Below are positions 8,047 to 17,340 of a stretch of 64,000 nucleotides of DNA, one piece after another. Source of the DNA: Lentzea aerocolonigenes (lineage in GTDB: Bacteria > Actinomycetota > Actinomycetes > Mycobacteriales > Pseudonocardiaceae); the NCBI RefSeq assembly GCF_000974445.1, contig NZ_BBOJ01000006.1, positions 186,001 to 250,000 of the forward strand. Direction: 5' to 3'. Made by a program: the position numbers and the translations under genes. The notes beneath the pieces were generated by a model. That model did no database searches. It had not been told where the DNA came from and saw nothing but the letters and a program-made list of their open reading frames with translations. Each line of letters begins with the position of its first letter. Positions within the stretch are counted from its first letter, which is position 1.

Positions 8047-8870
8047 AGGTGCCGTCGGTCAGGTCGCCGCTGAAGTTCTTCGCGTGGACGTTCGCCCTCT
8101 CCGTTCCGATCTGGCTGGCGGGCGCGATCATCGGCGACGCTCCGGCGTGGGCACCGATGCGCCTGCCCATCAGCGCACTGGCGGCCGTGTGCCCGATCGT
8201 CGCCGCCATGCTCCTCATCGCTCGCGGCCGTGAAGCAGGCGGCATCCGGGGGCTCTGGCGGCGCGTGTTCGATCACCACGAGCTGCGGCCTAAGGGCTGG
8301 TACGCGCCGATCGTGCTGCTGATGCCGACGATTCTGTTCGTCAGCTACTGGGTGATGCGCCTGATCGGGCGCCCGCTGCCCCAGGCAACGGTTCCGCTGC
8401 TCGCGGCACCGTTGCTGTTCGTCCTGTTCTTCGTCGCGGCGGTAGGTGAGGAGGGAGGGTGGACCGCTTACGCCACCGATCCACTGCTGCGCCGCCACAA
8501 CGTGTTGACCGCAGGCCTGCTGCTCGGGCTGGTGTGGGCGGCGTGGCACGTCGTTCCGCTCGTCCAGGCCCATCGCTCAGTCCGCTGGATCGCCTGGCAC
8601 AGCCTGTCCATCATCGCGCTGCGGGTGATCATGGTCTGGTTGTACGCGCGCACCGGCAGCGTGTTCGGCGCGGTGGTGTTCCACGCCATGAGCAACGTCA
8701 GTTACACGCTCTTCCCGAACAACGGGTCGCACTACGACCCGGCAGTCACCGCGGCCGTCATCGGGACTGTCGCCGCCGGCGTCGGAACAGCCGAGTGGTG
8801 GCGCAAGGCCCGACACCGCGGACAGGACACGGATGGCTTTGACGGCGCTCACGCGTCCGTGCGGCGGTGA
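8043..8870 (+). CDS. CPBP family intramembrane metalloprotease
   Basis: A 275-aa protein with about 7-8 membrane helices (PLKFFAWTFALSVPIWLAGAI at the N-terminus). The CPBP/Abi motifs are visible: GEEGGWTAY near residue 138, WAAWHVVP near 163 and FHAMSN near 218, supplying the Glu-Glu and His metal ligands. The Arg usually found in EExxxR is a Thr here, so activity is plausible but not certain. The GTG start at 8043 overlaps the PPOX stop (GTGA); a much longer reading frame upstream of this is only a shadow of the PPOX gene. Possible roles are prenyl-protein processing or bacteriocin immunity; none can be chosen. Confidence 0.8.
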   Translation: MKVPSVRSPLKFFAWTFALSVPIWLAGAIIGDAPAWAPMRLPISALAAVCPIVAAMLLIARGREAGGIRGLWRRVFDHHELRPKGWYAPIVLLMPTILFVSYWVMRLIGRPLPQATVPLLAAPLLFVLFFVAAVGEEGGWTAYATDPLLRRHNVLTAGLLLGLVWAAWHVVPLVQAHRSVRWIAWHSLSIIALRVIMVWLYARTGSVFGAVVFHAMSNVSYTLFPNNGSHYDPAVTAAVIGTVAAGVGTAEWWRKARHRGQDTDGFDGAHASVRR

Positions 8871-9190
8871 CTGACGAGAGCCGACATCGGCTGGTCGGGC
8901 TGGATCATGTTCCCGGGCCGCAGCAGCTCGTCCAGTTCCTGCTGGGCGAGCCATCCGTTGCGCAGGATCAGGTCGTAGACCCGTTCGCCTGATTCCGGGG
9001 CCTCACCGGCGATGGTGACGGCGCGTTCGTGATCCAGGACAGGGCTTGGTGCGGCGGCGAGCCCGGTGCTGTTCACGACGTAGGCACGGCACCGTCTCGG
9101 GTCGGCCTCACGGTGACGCAGCGGTGAGTCAGGGTGCCGCAGGCGTTTCTCAGCAGGGCGAGAGCTCCACCTCGGCGGCAGGTCGCGTAC
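8849..9190 (-). pseudogene. C-terminal remnant of a class-II aspartase/fumarase, frameshifted
   Basis: The minus strand encodes RRCRAYVVNSTG, SPVLDHERA and then VYDLILRNGWLAQQELDELL with RPGNM, the C-terminal domain of the fumarase/aspartate ammonia-lyase family. About 25 residues further upstream (9115-9190) the homology (LLRNACGTLTHRCV) continues in another frame, so a frameshift is present. The catalytic N-terminal two thirds are absent. The stop overlaps the end of the CPBP gene by 22 bp. Aspartase/fumarase belongs with anaerobic fumarate metabolism, in keeping with the island. Not expected to be functional. Confidence 0.7.
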
Positions 9191-9344
9191 CCGCCCTGCT
9201 GACCCGCACGACGATGATCTTTCAGGGGCAAAGGTCACCACCGGAGATGACTGGTGCCGGTCCCGGTCCGTGAGGCTTCCTACCCGGTCGCGTACGGCCC
9301 AGCGGCACTGCAACCCGTGCGCACGACCGCCAACACTCGACAGC

Positions 9345-10493
9345 GTGAGCACGATCGACCGAGCGACCTCAGACGAGCCCCGCACGCGTCAACCTGCTGT
9401 GGATGACCTGAAGACGGTGCTCGTCGCGTGGGTCATCGGCGGTCACGCGCTGCTGGGCTACTCCGCCGTCGGCGGCTGGCCCTACGACGAGGTCCGGGAG
9501 ACCACGCTGACCCCGCAGGTCGAGCTGGCCCTGATGGCGGCGCTGGGCCCGTCCGGATTCTTCTTCATGGGAACGTTCTTCTTCCTGGCAGGTCTGTTCA
9601 CTCCCGGATCGCTGCACCGGCGCGGGCCGCGGCGCTTCGCCCGCGACCGGACGCTGAGACTGGGTGTGCCGTTCGTTCTCTCCGCCGTCGTGCTGTGGCC
9701 AGCGAGCATGCTGCTGGCCTACCGCTCGGCGGGCCACGACGTGGGGTACTGGTGGGTGCTCACCCAGCGCGACCCGGCACTCGACAGCGGATCGATGTGG
9801 TTCGCCGAGGTCCTGCTGCTGTTCTCGCTCGGGTACGCGGCGTGGGCGCGCTACGGGCACCGGTTGCCGGTGTGGCGAGACCACTGGTTGCCGGTCGCGG
9901 TGGTGATCATCGCGGTGGCCACCTTTCTGGTCCGGCTGGTGTTCCCGGCGCGCAGCGGTCAGCCAGGGGACCTGCACCTGTGGCAGTGGCCCCAGCTGGC
10001 CGGGATGTTCGTGCTCGGGCTGCTCGCGGCGGACACGGGCTTCGTCCGCCGGGTTCCGGAGGCACTCGCCCGCCGGTCCACGAGCATCACGGCAGCCGTG
10101 CTCGTGTTGATCGCCGTCGTGGCCTTCGGCGTGGTCGTGGTGCGCGGTGGCATGCCCGATGTCACTCCTTTCCTCGGGGGACCGCACTGGCAGGCTTTGG
10201 CCTTGGCGGTCACTGAGGCCGTACTCGTGGTGTGCGGCTCGGTGGCGCTGCTTGGTGTGGCGCAACGCCTGCCCGGCCGGCGGAGGCTCTCGCGGTCCAC
10301 CCGCCGTGCCGCCTTCGCCGCCTTCGTTCTTCAAGGCCCTGTGCTGGTGGCCACGTCGGTCGCGCTCAGGCCGCTGGCGCTGCCCGCCGAGGCCAAGGCC
10401 CTGGTGGCTGCGGTTGTGGGGATCGCGGCCTCGTTCGGCATCGGCCACGTGCTGGTGACCAGAACACCGTTGCGGCAGGTCCTCGGCGGTTGA
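9345..10493 (+). CDS. Acyltransferase-3 family membrane protein
   Basis: About 382 aa with around ten hydrophobic helices. It opens VDDLKTVLVAWVIGGHALLGY, the acyltransferase-3 start with the key His in the first helix, followed by a second helix FFFMGTFFFLAGLF and an arginine-rich loop RRFARDRTLRLGVPFVL. These proteins transfer acyl groups to sugars or lipids at the membrane (OafA/ExoZ-like). GTG 9345 is preferred because homology begins shortly after; the frame stays open upstream to 9270, and no good RBS is seen for either. It stands alone on the plus strand. Confidence 0.75.
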   Translation: MSTIDRATSDEPRTRQPAVDDLKTVLVAWVIGGHALLGYSAVGGWPYDEVRETTLTPQVELALMAALGPSGFFFMGTFFFLAGLFTPGSLHRRGPRRFARDRTLRLGVPFVLSAVVLWPASMLLAYRSAGHDVGYWWVLTQRDPALDSGSMWFAEVLLLFSLGYAAWARYGHRLPVWRDHWLPVAVVIIAVATFLVRLVFPARSGQPGDLHLWQWPQLAGMFVLGLLAADTGFVRRVPEALARRSTSITAAVLVLIAVVAFGVVVVRGGMPDVTPFLGGPHWQALALAVTEAVLVVCGSVALLGVAQRLPGRRRLSRSTRRAAFAAFVLQGPVLVATSVALRPLALPAEAKALVAAVVGIAASFGIGHVLVTRTPLRQVLGG

Positions 10494-10529
10494 GCCCTTC
10501 GGGGGTGCTCTCCCATCAGCGAACTCCGC

Positions 10530-10946
10530 ATGGCGATCTTCAACCTGAACACTCCCCCCGATGAGGCGGCGACGAGCCTGCGCCATCGCCTGCTCGACAT
10601 CGCCACCTCACGGGCCGGCGAGCTGACCTCGACGGTCAAGATGTCGGGACCGGTCGACACCCTCGTCCCCGACGACATCGCCGCACATGCCGAGGCGGTC
10701 CTGCGGGAGGCGCTGTCCAACGCCGTGCGCCACGGCTTGGCCACCAAGGCCACGGTCACCGTCGACGCGACCGCCGACCGCTTCACCCTGGACGTCGTGG
10801 ACAACGGCGTCGGCATCGACCTGGGCGCGGCACGCAGCGGGCTGCGCAACCTGGAACGCCGTGCCGCCGAATCGGGCGGTCACCTCACCGTCGACCCCGT
10901 TCCGAACGGCGGCACCCTCTTGAGATGGCAGGTCCCGCTGAACTGA
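10530..10946 (+). pseudogene. Orphan histidine-kinase ATPase domain (5'-truncated DevS-type kinase)
   Basis: 138 aa consisting of only the C-terminal HATPase domain of a NarL-type/DevS kinase. Visible are the N-box LREALSNAVRHG, the G1 box DVVDNGVGID, and GLRNLERRAAESGGHL with the final PNGGTLLRW. The dimerisation His and sensor domains are missing. The codons just before the ATG still read SELR, resembling the kinase linker before the phrase AIF.L, so the gene looks cut at its 5' end rather than evolved as a separate protein. It could still be expressed as an ATP-binding fragment. Confidence 0.65.
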
Positions 10947-11301
10947 GCGGATCCGCCATCACGCCGAGGATCCTCAGCCGGTTCCAGGTCACGATGACCA
11001 CGCCGTCGCGGCCTTGGGGCGGATTCCCAGCGGAATGCTCCACGAGAGCGACAACCGAGACCGGATTGATCTGCGGCACCGCGCTGCCGCGACCAGGTCC
11101 GGTCGAGCAACGCGACCTGTGATCTCCGCGTTGGCCGGCGAGTGCCCACCAGGACTCGGGGACGAAGGTCATCCGAGATGCGGGACGTTCGCCTGATGGG
11201 GTGCCGGCGATGCTTCGTGATCCTGGGTGGTGCCTGGCCGGTTCCCGCCTTCGTGGTTCTGGCCTGCAGTTCAGCCAGAACCACCAGAAGGAGCTGTGCC
11301 C
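10947..11301. other. Leader region of narGHJI
   Basis: 355 bp without a convincing gene; the small frames here have no recognisable family. It contains a possible DosR-type box (11182-11195) and, at its end, a strong ribosome binding site AGAAGGAG (11286-11293) placed 8 nt before the GTG at 11302, which decides the narG start. Confidence 0.5.
11182..11195. promoter_or_regulatory. Possible DosR/DevR-type half-conserved box upstream of narG
   Basis: GGGACGTTCGCCTG keeps the left half and central TT of the DosR core but only part of the right half. It lies 107 bp upstream of the narG start. Weakest of the four sites. Confidence 0.3.
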
Positions 11302-14300
11302 GTGCCTACCCTTCCCGAATCACCCGAGGGGCTTGGGAACGATCATGTTCCGGGCCACGGTGCACTGCTCGGTGTCCGGCGGTTCCTGACCAAGGAGACG
11401 GTCGGCGACCACGGGCGGACGCTGCACCAGATCGACTCCGGGGCCTGGGAGTCGTTCTACCGCGACCGGTGGAGCTATGACCGCGTCGTGCGGTCCACCC
11501 ACGGCGTGAACTGCACTGGTTCGTGCTCCTGGAACGTCTTCGTCAAGGACGACCTGATCACCTGGGAGCACCAGGCGACCGACTACCCGACGACGGGTCC
11601 GGACAGCCCGGACTACGAGCCGCGGGGCTGTCCCCGTGGCGCGTCGTTCTCCTGGTACGAGTACTCGCCCTCGCGCGTGCGGCACCCCTACGTGCGTGGC
11701 TCGCTGATCACGATGTTCCGTGCCGGTCTCGCGCGGTTCGGAGACCCGGTCGCGGCGTGGGCCGACATCGTCGAGGACCCCCGCAAGGCGGCTGTCTACA
11801 AAGGACAGCGAGGCCGTGGCGGGTTCGTACGCGCCTCGTGGGACGAGGTGACGACCATGGTCGCCGCCGCACACGTGTACACCACGAAGACCTACGGGCC
11901 TGATCGCGTTGTCGGGTTCTCCCCGATCCCGGCGATGTCGATGGCGTCTTTCGCTGCGGGCACCCGCTACCACGCGCTGCTGGGCGGCACGTTGCTGTCG
12001 TTCTACGACTGGTACGCCGATCTGCCGATCGCCTCGCCGCAGGTGTGGGGCGACCAGACCGACGTCCCCGAGGCCGCGGACTGGTGGAACGCCACCTACC
12101 TGGTCATGTGGGGCTCGAACATCCCGGTCACCCGCACCCCGGACGCGCACTTCCTCGCCGAGGCCCGCTACCGCGGCACCAAGGTCGTCGCCGTCAGCCC
12201 CGATTACGCCGACAACGTCAAGTTCGCTGACGACTGGCTGGCCCCGCACCCCGGCACCGACGGGGCACTGGCGATGGCCATGGGGCACGTGGTGCTCACC
12301 GAGTTCTTCGCGAACCGGCAGGTGCCCTACTTCACCGACTACGTGCGGTCCTACACGGACCTTCCGTTCCTGGTCACGCTGCGGGAGCGGGAGCCGGGCG
12401 TGTACGTCGCCGACAGGTTCCTCACCGCCGCCGACCTCGGCGACGACGGCCCCGGCGCCGAGCACAAGACGGTGCTGCTCGACGACGCGTCCGGCGAACC
12501 CGTGGTGCCGGGCGGATCCCTGGGATTCCGGTACGGACCCGAGGGCGAGGGCCGGTGGAACCTCGACCTCGGCGACGTCGTGCCCGCGCTCGGCGTGCTC
12601 GGCCACGCCAGCGGGCAAGTTGCGGTCGACCTCGCGCGGTTCGACATCGGCGAGACCGAGGGCGGTGCCACCATGCGCCGCGGTGTCCCCGTCACGCGCG
12701 TCGGCGGCCAGCTCGTCACCGGCGTCTTCGACCTCGTCCTGGCCCAGTACGGCGTGCGGCGCGGCGACCTCCCCGGCGAGTGGCCCACCGGCTACGACGA
12801 CGCGGAATCTCCGCACACCCCGGCCTGGCAGGAGCGGATCACCGGGGTGCCCGCGGCGCTGGCGGCCAAGATCGGGCGCGAGTTCGCCCGCAACGCCGAA
12901 CGCAGCCGCGGCCGTTCCCTGATCGCGCTGGGTGCCGGCGCGAACCAGTGGTTCCACTCGGACATGACCTACCGCGCGTTCATCGCACTGGTCACCCTCA
13001 CCGGCTGCCAGGGCGTCAACGGCGGCGGCTGGGCGCACTACGTCGGTCAGGAGAAGGCCAGGCCGATCACCGGGCAGCAGCACCTGAGCTTCGCCTTCGA
13101 CTGGCAGCGCCCGATGCGCCACCAGGCCAGCACCCCGTTCTGGTACCTGCACACCGACCAGTGGCGCTACGAAAAGGTGCCCGCCGACGAGCTCGCTTCC
13201 CCGCTGGGACAAGGGCTTCTGGCGGGCATGACCTTCGCCGACACCGTCGCGGCCGCCCAGCGGATGGGCTGGTCGCCCGGCCACCCCGCGTTCAACCGCA
13301 ACCCGCTCGACCTCACCGACGAGGCCGCCGCGGCTGGGGTGAGCACCGCTGAGCACATCGTCGCCGAACTGCGCGCCGGACGCCTCAAGGCCGTCGCGGA
13401 CGATCCCGACGACCCCGCGAACTTCCCCCGCTGCCTGACGTTGTGGCGGGCCAACCTGCTCGGATCGTCCGGCAAGGGCAACGAGTTCTTCATGAAGCAC
13501 CTGCTCGGTGTGGACTCCCTCGCGTCGGCGGACGAGTGCGGGCCGGACGAGCGGCCCCGGGACGTGGCGTGGCGGGAGGAAGCGCCGACCGGGAAGCTGG
13601 ACCTGCTCACCGCGATCGACTTCCGGATGACCAACACCGGCCTGCACTCAGACGTCGTGCTGCCCGCGGCCACCTGGTACGAGAAGCACGACATCTCCAC
13701 CACCGACATGCACCCGTTCGTGCACGCGTTCTCCCCCGCGGTCGCCCCGCCTGCCGAGGTGCACACCGACTACGACGCCTTCCTCTCGATCGCCGACAAG
13801 GTCAGCGAGCTGGCGGTCACCCACCTCGGGACCCGCCGCGACGTGCTGGCCGCGCCGCTGCAGCACGACACCCCGGACGAGCTGGTCACGCCGCACGGCC
13901 GCGTGCGGGACTGGAAGCGCGGCGAGTGCGAGCCGGTGCCGGGCGTGACCATGCCGAAGCTGATCGAGGTGGAACGCGACTACACCCTCATCGGCGCCAA
14001 GATGCGCGCGGTCGGCCCGTTGCTGGACAAGCTCGGCACCACCACGAAGGGCATCACGGTCGACGTCACCGCGGAGCTCGAGTACCTGCGCCACCAGAAC
14101 GGCGTCGTGACCGACGGCCCGTTCGTCGGCAGGCCCTCACTGTCCACTGCGGACCGGATGTGCGAGGCGATCCTCGCTCTGTCGGGCACGACGAACGGCC
14201 GTGTGGCGCACGACGGCTTCCAGCAGCTGGAGAAGCGCACCGGGCAGCAGTTCACCGATCTGGTCGAGGGCCACGTGACCGACCACGTCACCTACGCGGC

Positions 14301-15015
14301 CACGCAGGAGGCGCCGCAACCGGTGATCACCAGTCCGGAGTGGTCCGGCTCGGAGAAGGGCGGCCGCCGGTACTCGCCGTTCACCATCAACGTCGAACGC
14401 CTCAAGCCCTGGCACACCCTCACGGGCAGGCAGCACTTCTTCGTCGAGCACGACTGGGTCGCCGAACTGGGCGAGCACCTGCCCGGCTACCGGCCGCCGC
14501 TGAACATGGCACGGCACTTCGGCAAGCCCGGCGACGTGGCCGACGGCGGGGTGACGGTCCGGTTCCTCACCCCGCACGCGAAGTGGTCGATCCACTCCAT
14601 GTACCACGACAACGAGCTGATGCTCGCGCTTTCGCGCGGTGGTCCGGTGATCTGGATGAGCGTCGAGGACGCGGCCAAGATCGGTGTCGCCGACAACGAC
14701 TGGGTCGAGGCCGTCAACCGCAACGGCGTGATCGTCGCCCGCGCCGTGGTCAGCCACCGGATGCCCGAGGGCACGGTGTTCCAGTACCACTCGCCGGAAC
14801 GCACGGTGAACGTGCCCAAGACCGAGAAAACCGGTCGCGGCAAGGGAAAACGCGGCGGCTACCACAACTCGATGACCCGTCTGCTCGTCAAGCCGACGCA
14901 CCTCGCGGGCGGCCACGCCCAGATGACCTATGCCTTCAACTACTACGGCCCCATCGGCAGCCAGCGCGACGAGATCACCGTCCTCCGCCGCCGCACCCAG
15001 GAAGTGGAGTACTGA
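11302..15015 (+). CDS. narG: Respiratory nitrate reductase alpha subunit
   Basis: 1237 aa, the normal NarG length. It reduces nitrate to nitrite at a molybdo-bis(MGD) centre as part of the membrane-anchored NarGHI complex. The FS0 cluster motif HGVNCTGSC lies near residue 65, with the fourth ligand in RGCPRGASFSWYEYSPSR. The DWYADLP/WGDQTDVPEAADWW stretch carries the molybdenum-binding Asp region. The C-terminal MopB-like domain contains VFQYHSPERTVNVPK. GTG 11302 is chosen over upstream in-frame GTGs by the AAGGAG at 8 nt. No Tat signal is visible, consistent with a cytoplasm-facing enzyme. First gene of narGHJI, 1 nt before narH. Confidence 0.97.
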   Translation: MPTLPESPEGLGNDHVPGHGALLGVRRFLTKETVGDHGRTLHQIDSGAWESFYRDRWSYDRVVRSTHGVNCTGSCSWNVFVKDDLITWEHQATDYPTTGPDSPDYEPRGCPRGASFSWYEYSPSRVRHPYVRGSLITMFRAGLARFGDPVAAWADIVEDPRKAAVYKGQRGRGGFVRASWDEVTTMVAAAHVYTTKTYGPDRVVGFSPIPAMSMASFAAGTRYHALLGGTLLSFYDWYADLPIASPQVWGDQTDVPEAADWWNATYLVMWGSNIPVTRTPDAHFLAEARYRGTKVVAVSPDYADNVKFADDWLAPHPGTDGALAMAMGHVVLTEFFANRQVPYFTDYVRSYTDLPFLVTLREREPGVYVADRFLTAADLGDDGPGAEHKTVLLDDASGEPVVPGGSLGFRYGPEGEGRWNLDLGDVVPALGVLGHASGQVAVDLARFDIGETEGGATMRRGVPVTRVGGQLVTGVFDLVLAQYGVRRGDLPGEWPTGYDDAESPHTPAWQERITGVPAALAAKIGREFARNAERSRGRSLIALGAGANQWFHSDMTYRAFIALVTLTGCQGVNGGGWAHYVGQEKARPITGQQHLSFAFDWQRPMRHQASTPFWYLHTDQWRYEKVPADELASPLGQGLLAGMTFADTVAAAQRMGWSPGHPAFNRNPLDLTDEAAAAGVSTAEHIVAELRAGRLKAVADDPDDPANFPRCLTLWRANLLGSSGKGNEFFMKHLLGVDSLASADECGPDERPRDVAWREEAPTGKLDLLTAIDFRMTNTGLHSDVVLPAATWYEKHDISTTDMHPFVHAFSPAVAPPAEVHTDYDAFLSIADKVSELAVTHLGTRRDVLAAPLQHDTPDELVTPHGRVRDWKRGECEPVPGVTMPKLIEVERDYTLIGAKMRAVGPLLDKLGTTTKGITVDVTAELEYLRHQNGVVTDGPFVGRPSLSTADRMCEAILALSGTTNGRVAHDGFQQLEKRTGQQFTDLVEGHVTDHVTYAATQEAPQPVITSPEWSGSEKGGRRYSPFTINVERLKPWHTLTGRQHFFVEHDWVAELGEHLPGYRPPLNMARHFGKPGDVADGGVTVRFLTPHAKWSIHSMYHDNELMLALSRGGPVIWMSVEDAAKIGVADNDWVEAVNRNGVIVARAVVSHRMPEGTVFQYHSPERTVNVPKTEKTGRGKGKRGGYHNSMTRLLVKPTHLAGGHAQMTYAFNYYGPIGSQRDEITVLRRRTQEVEY

Positions 15016-15016
15016 C

Positions 15017-16639
15017 ATGCGGATCCGCGCCCAGGTCGCCATGGTGATGAACCTCGACAAGTGCATCGGCTGCCACACCTGTTCGGTGACCTGCAAGCAG
15101 ACGTGGACCAACCGCGAGGGCACCGAGTACGTCTGGTTCAACAACGTTGAGACCAAACCCGGCATCGGCTACCCCAAGCACTACGAGGACCAGGAGCGGT
15201 GGAAGGGCGGCTGGCAGCTCGATGCCAAGGGGCGCCTGGTGTTGCGCTCCGGTGGCCGGGTCAGGCGACTGTCCCGGATCTTCGCCAACCCCGACCTGCC
15301 GACGCTCGACGACTACTACGAACCTGCGACGTTCGACAAGGACGTCCTCGTGTCCGCACCCGCCGGTCTGACCGACACCCCGGTCAAGCAGCCCCGGTCC
15401 GCGCTCACCGGCGAGCCGATCAGCCTTGAGTGGGGTGCGAACTGGGAGGACGGTCTCGGTGGTGCCCACGAGCGGGCCGGCACCGACCCGAACATCACCG
15501 CGATGGCGTCCGACGCGGCGGCGCGGGTGAAGTTCGAGTTCGAGAAGACGTTCATGTTCCACCTGCCGCGCATCTGCGAGCACTGCCTCAACCCCGCCTG
15601 TGTCTCGGCGTGCCCGTCGGGCGCGATGTACAAGCGCGAGGAGGACGGCATCGTCCTGGTCGACCAGGACCGCTGCCGCGGCTGGCGCATGTGCGTGACC
15701 GCCTGCCCTTACAAGAAGGTCTACGTCAACCACGCCACCGGCAAGGCGGAGAAGTGCACCTTCTGCTTTCCCCGCATCGAGGCCGGGCAGCCCACCATCT
15801 GCTCGGAGACCTGCGTGGGCCGGCTGCGCTACCTGGGCCTGGTGTTCTACGACGAGGACGCCGTGCTCGCCGCCGCTTCGGTGCAGGACGAGCGGGATCT
15901 GCTTGCGGCACAACGGAAGGTGTTCCTGGACCCGCACGATCCCGAGACGGTGCGGCTGGCCACCGAGGCAGGTCTGCCGGAGGAGTGGGTGCTCGCCGCA
16001 CAGGCGTCACCGGTGTGGCGGCTGATCAGCGACTACCAGATCGCGCTCCCCCTGCACCCGGAATACCGCACCTTGCCGATGGTCTGGTACGTCCCGCCGC
16101 TCTCCCCCGTGCTGGACGCCGTCGGCGCCGCGGGCCTGGACGACACCGACGCCGACGACGTCTTCCACACCATCCGCGATCTCCGGATCCCCGTCGAGTA
16201 CCTCGCCGAGCTGTTCACCGCCGGCGACGCCGACGCCGTGGCCGGTGTGCTGATGAAGCTCGCGGCGATGCGTTCCTACATGCGGGCCAGGACCCTCGAC
16301 GGCACCGTCGCCGAGGAGCTGTGCGAGGCGGTGGGCATGACGGGCCAGGAGATCGAGAGCATGTACCGGTTGCTCGCGATCGCCAAGTACGACGAGCGTT
16401 ACGTCATCCCCACCGCCTACAGCAAGGACGCCGCCGCTCTGGAAGCACAGGCAGCATCCACTTCGGACTGCTCGCTGGACTGCGCCGGTGGCCCTGGGAT
16501 GACCGAGGCCGCCACCGCCGAGCGGTTCCACCTCGTGGCCGAGGGCGGCCAGACCCGTCCGGGGCGCCGAAGCCTGTTCGCCCGCCGCGGCGACGGCAGG
16601 CTCGGCCTGTCCATCGACCCGACGGGAGAGCGCTCGTGA
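15017..16639 (+). CDS. narH: Respiratory nitrate reductase beta subunit
   Basis: 540 aa, the iron-sulfur subunit passing electrons from NarI to NarG. Four Cys clusters are visible: CIGCHTCSVTCKQ near residue 16, CEHCLNPACVSACPSG near 185, CRGWRMCVTACPYKK near 215 (the WxxC form of the 3Fe-4S site) and CTFCFPRIEAGQPTICSETC near 245. The C-terminal region matches the NarH dimerisation domain. The ATG follows the narG stop by 1 nt, and the stop overlaps narJ (GTGA). Confidence 0.97.
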   Translation: MRIRAQVAMVMNLDKCIGCHTCSVTCKQTWTNREGTEYVWFNNVETKPGIGYPKHYEDQERWKGGWQLDAKGRLVLRSGGRVRRLSRIFANPDLPTLDDYYEPATFDKDVLVSAPAGLTDTPVKQPRSALTGEPISLEWGANWEDGLGGAHERAGTDPNITAMASDAAARVKFEFEKTFMFHLPRICEHCLNPACVSACPSGAMYKREEDGIVLVDQDRCRGWRMCVTACPYKKVYVNHATGKAEKCTFCFPRIEAGQPTICSETCVGRLRYLGLVFYDEDAVLAAASVQDERDLLAAQRKVFLDPHDPETVRLATEAGLPEEWVLAAQASPVWRLISDYQIALPLHPEYRTLPMVWYVPPLSPVLDAVGAAGLDDTDADDVFHTIRDLRIPVEYLAELFTAGDADAVAGVLMKLAAMRSYMRARTLDGTVAEELCEAVGMTGQEIESMYRLLAIAKYDERYVIPTAYSKDAAALEAQAASTSDCSLDCAGGPGMTEAATAERFHLVAEGGQTRPGRRSLFARRGDGRLGLSIDPTGERS

Positions 16640-17340
16640 CCGGACAGTCCACAGTGGCCGGAGCGGACCGATCCCGCCTGTTCGGTCTCACCTCGACACT
16701 GCTCACCTACCCGGACGCCCGCCTGCTCGCGGCAGGGGACGAGTTGCGCGCGGCCGTCGGCGAAATCGGCGACGACGAGGTGCGGACGCGGCTCGCGACG
16801 TTCCTCGACTGGTTCCTGACCACCGACGCGATCGAGGTCGAGACCCACTACGTGCACACCTTCGACCTGCGCCGCCGCTCCGGGCTCTACCTGACCTACT
16901 ACCTGCACGGCGACACCCGCAAGCGCGGGATCGCCCTGCTCACCCTCAAGCAGCGCTACCGCGCCCACGGGTTGCGCCTGGCCGACGGCGAGCTGCCCGA
17001 CCTGCTGCCGGTGGTGCTGGAGTTCGCCGCCGTCGCGGGCCCCGGCGACGGCGAGGCACCGCTGCGCCAGCACCGCCGCGGCGTGGAACTGCTGCGCGCG
17101 GCCCTGGACGAGAACGGATCGCCCTACCGGCACCTGCTCGAAGCCGTCGTTGCCGCACTGCCACCGCTGACCGAGACCGACCTCGCCGCGATCCGAGCCC
17201 TCGCCGAGGACGGCCCGCCCGTGGAGTCCGTCGGACTTGCGCCCTACGGCACGGACGTCGACTCGATCGGCTTCGGCCCGGCCATCACCGACCTCAGCGC
17301 CGCCGGACCATGCGCACCTTCGATGGAGAGAGCCCGATGA
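16636..17340 (+). CDS. narJ: Nitrate reductase molybdenum cofactor assembly chaperone
   Basis: 234 aa, TorD/NarJ-type helical chaperone that guides cofactor insertion into NarG and is not part of the mature enzyme. Diagnostic features are LLTYPDARLL, ETHYVHTFDLRRRSGLYLTY and HGDTRKRGIALLTLKQRYRAHG. The GTG start overlaps narH by 4 nt and the stop overlaps narI (ATGA), so all four subunits are translationally coupled. Confidence 0.95.
   Translation: MTGQSTVAGADRSRLFGLTSTLLTYPDARLLAAGDELRAAVGEIGDDEVRTRLATFLDWFLTTDAIEVETHYVHTFDLRRRSGLYLTYYLHGDTRKRGIALLTLKQRYRAHGLRLADGELPDLLPVVLEFAAVAGPGDGEAPLRQHRRGVELLRAALDENGSPYRHLLEAVVAALPPLTETDLAAIRALAEDGPPVESVGLAPYGTDVDSIGFGPAITDLSAAGPCAPSMERAR

Noticed and set aside
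11320..13647. Minus-strand open frame of 775 codons
   Set aside because: Lies inside narG, which has complete NarG motifs; the antisense translation is Arg/Gly-rich and has no family.
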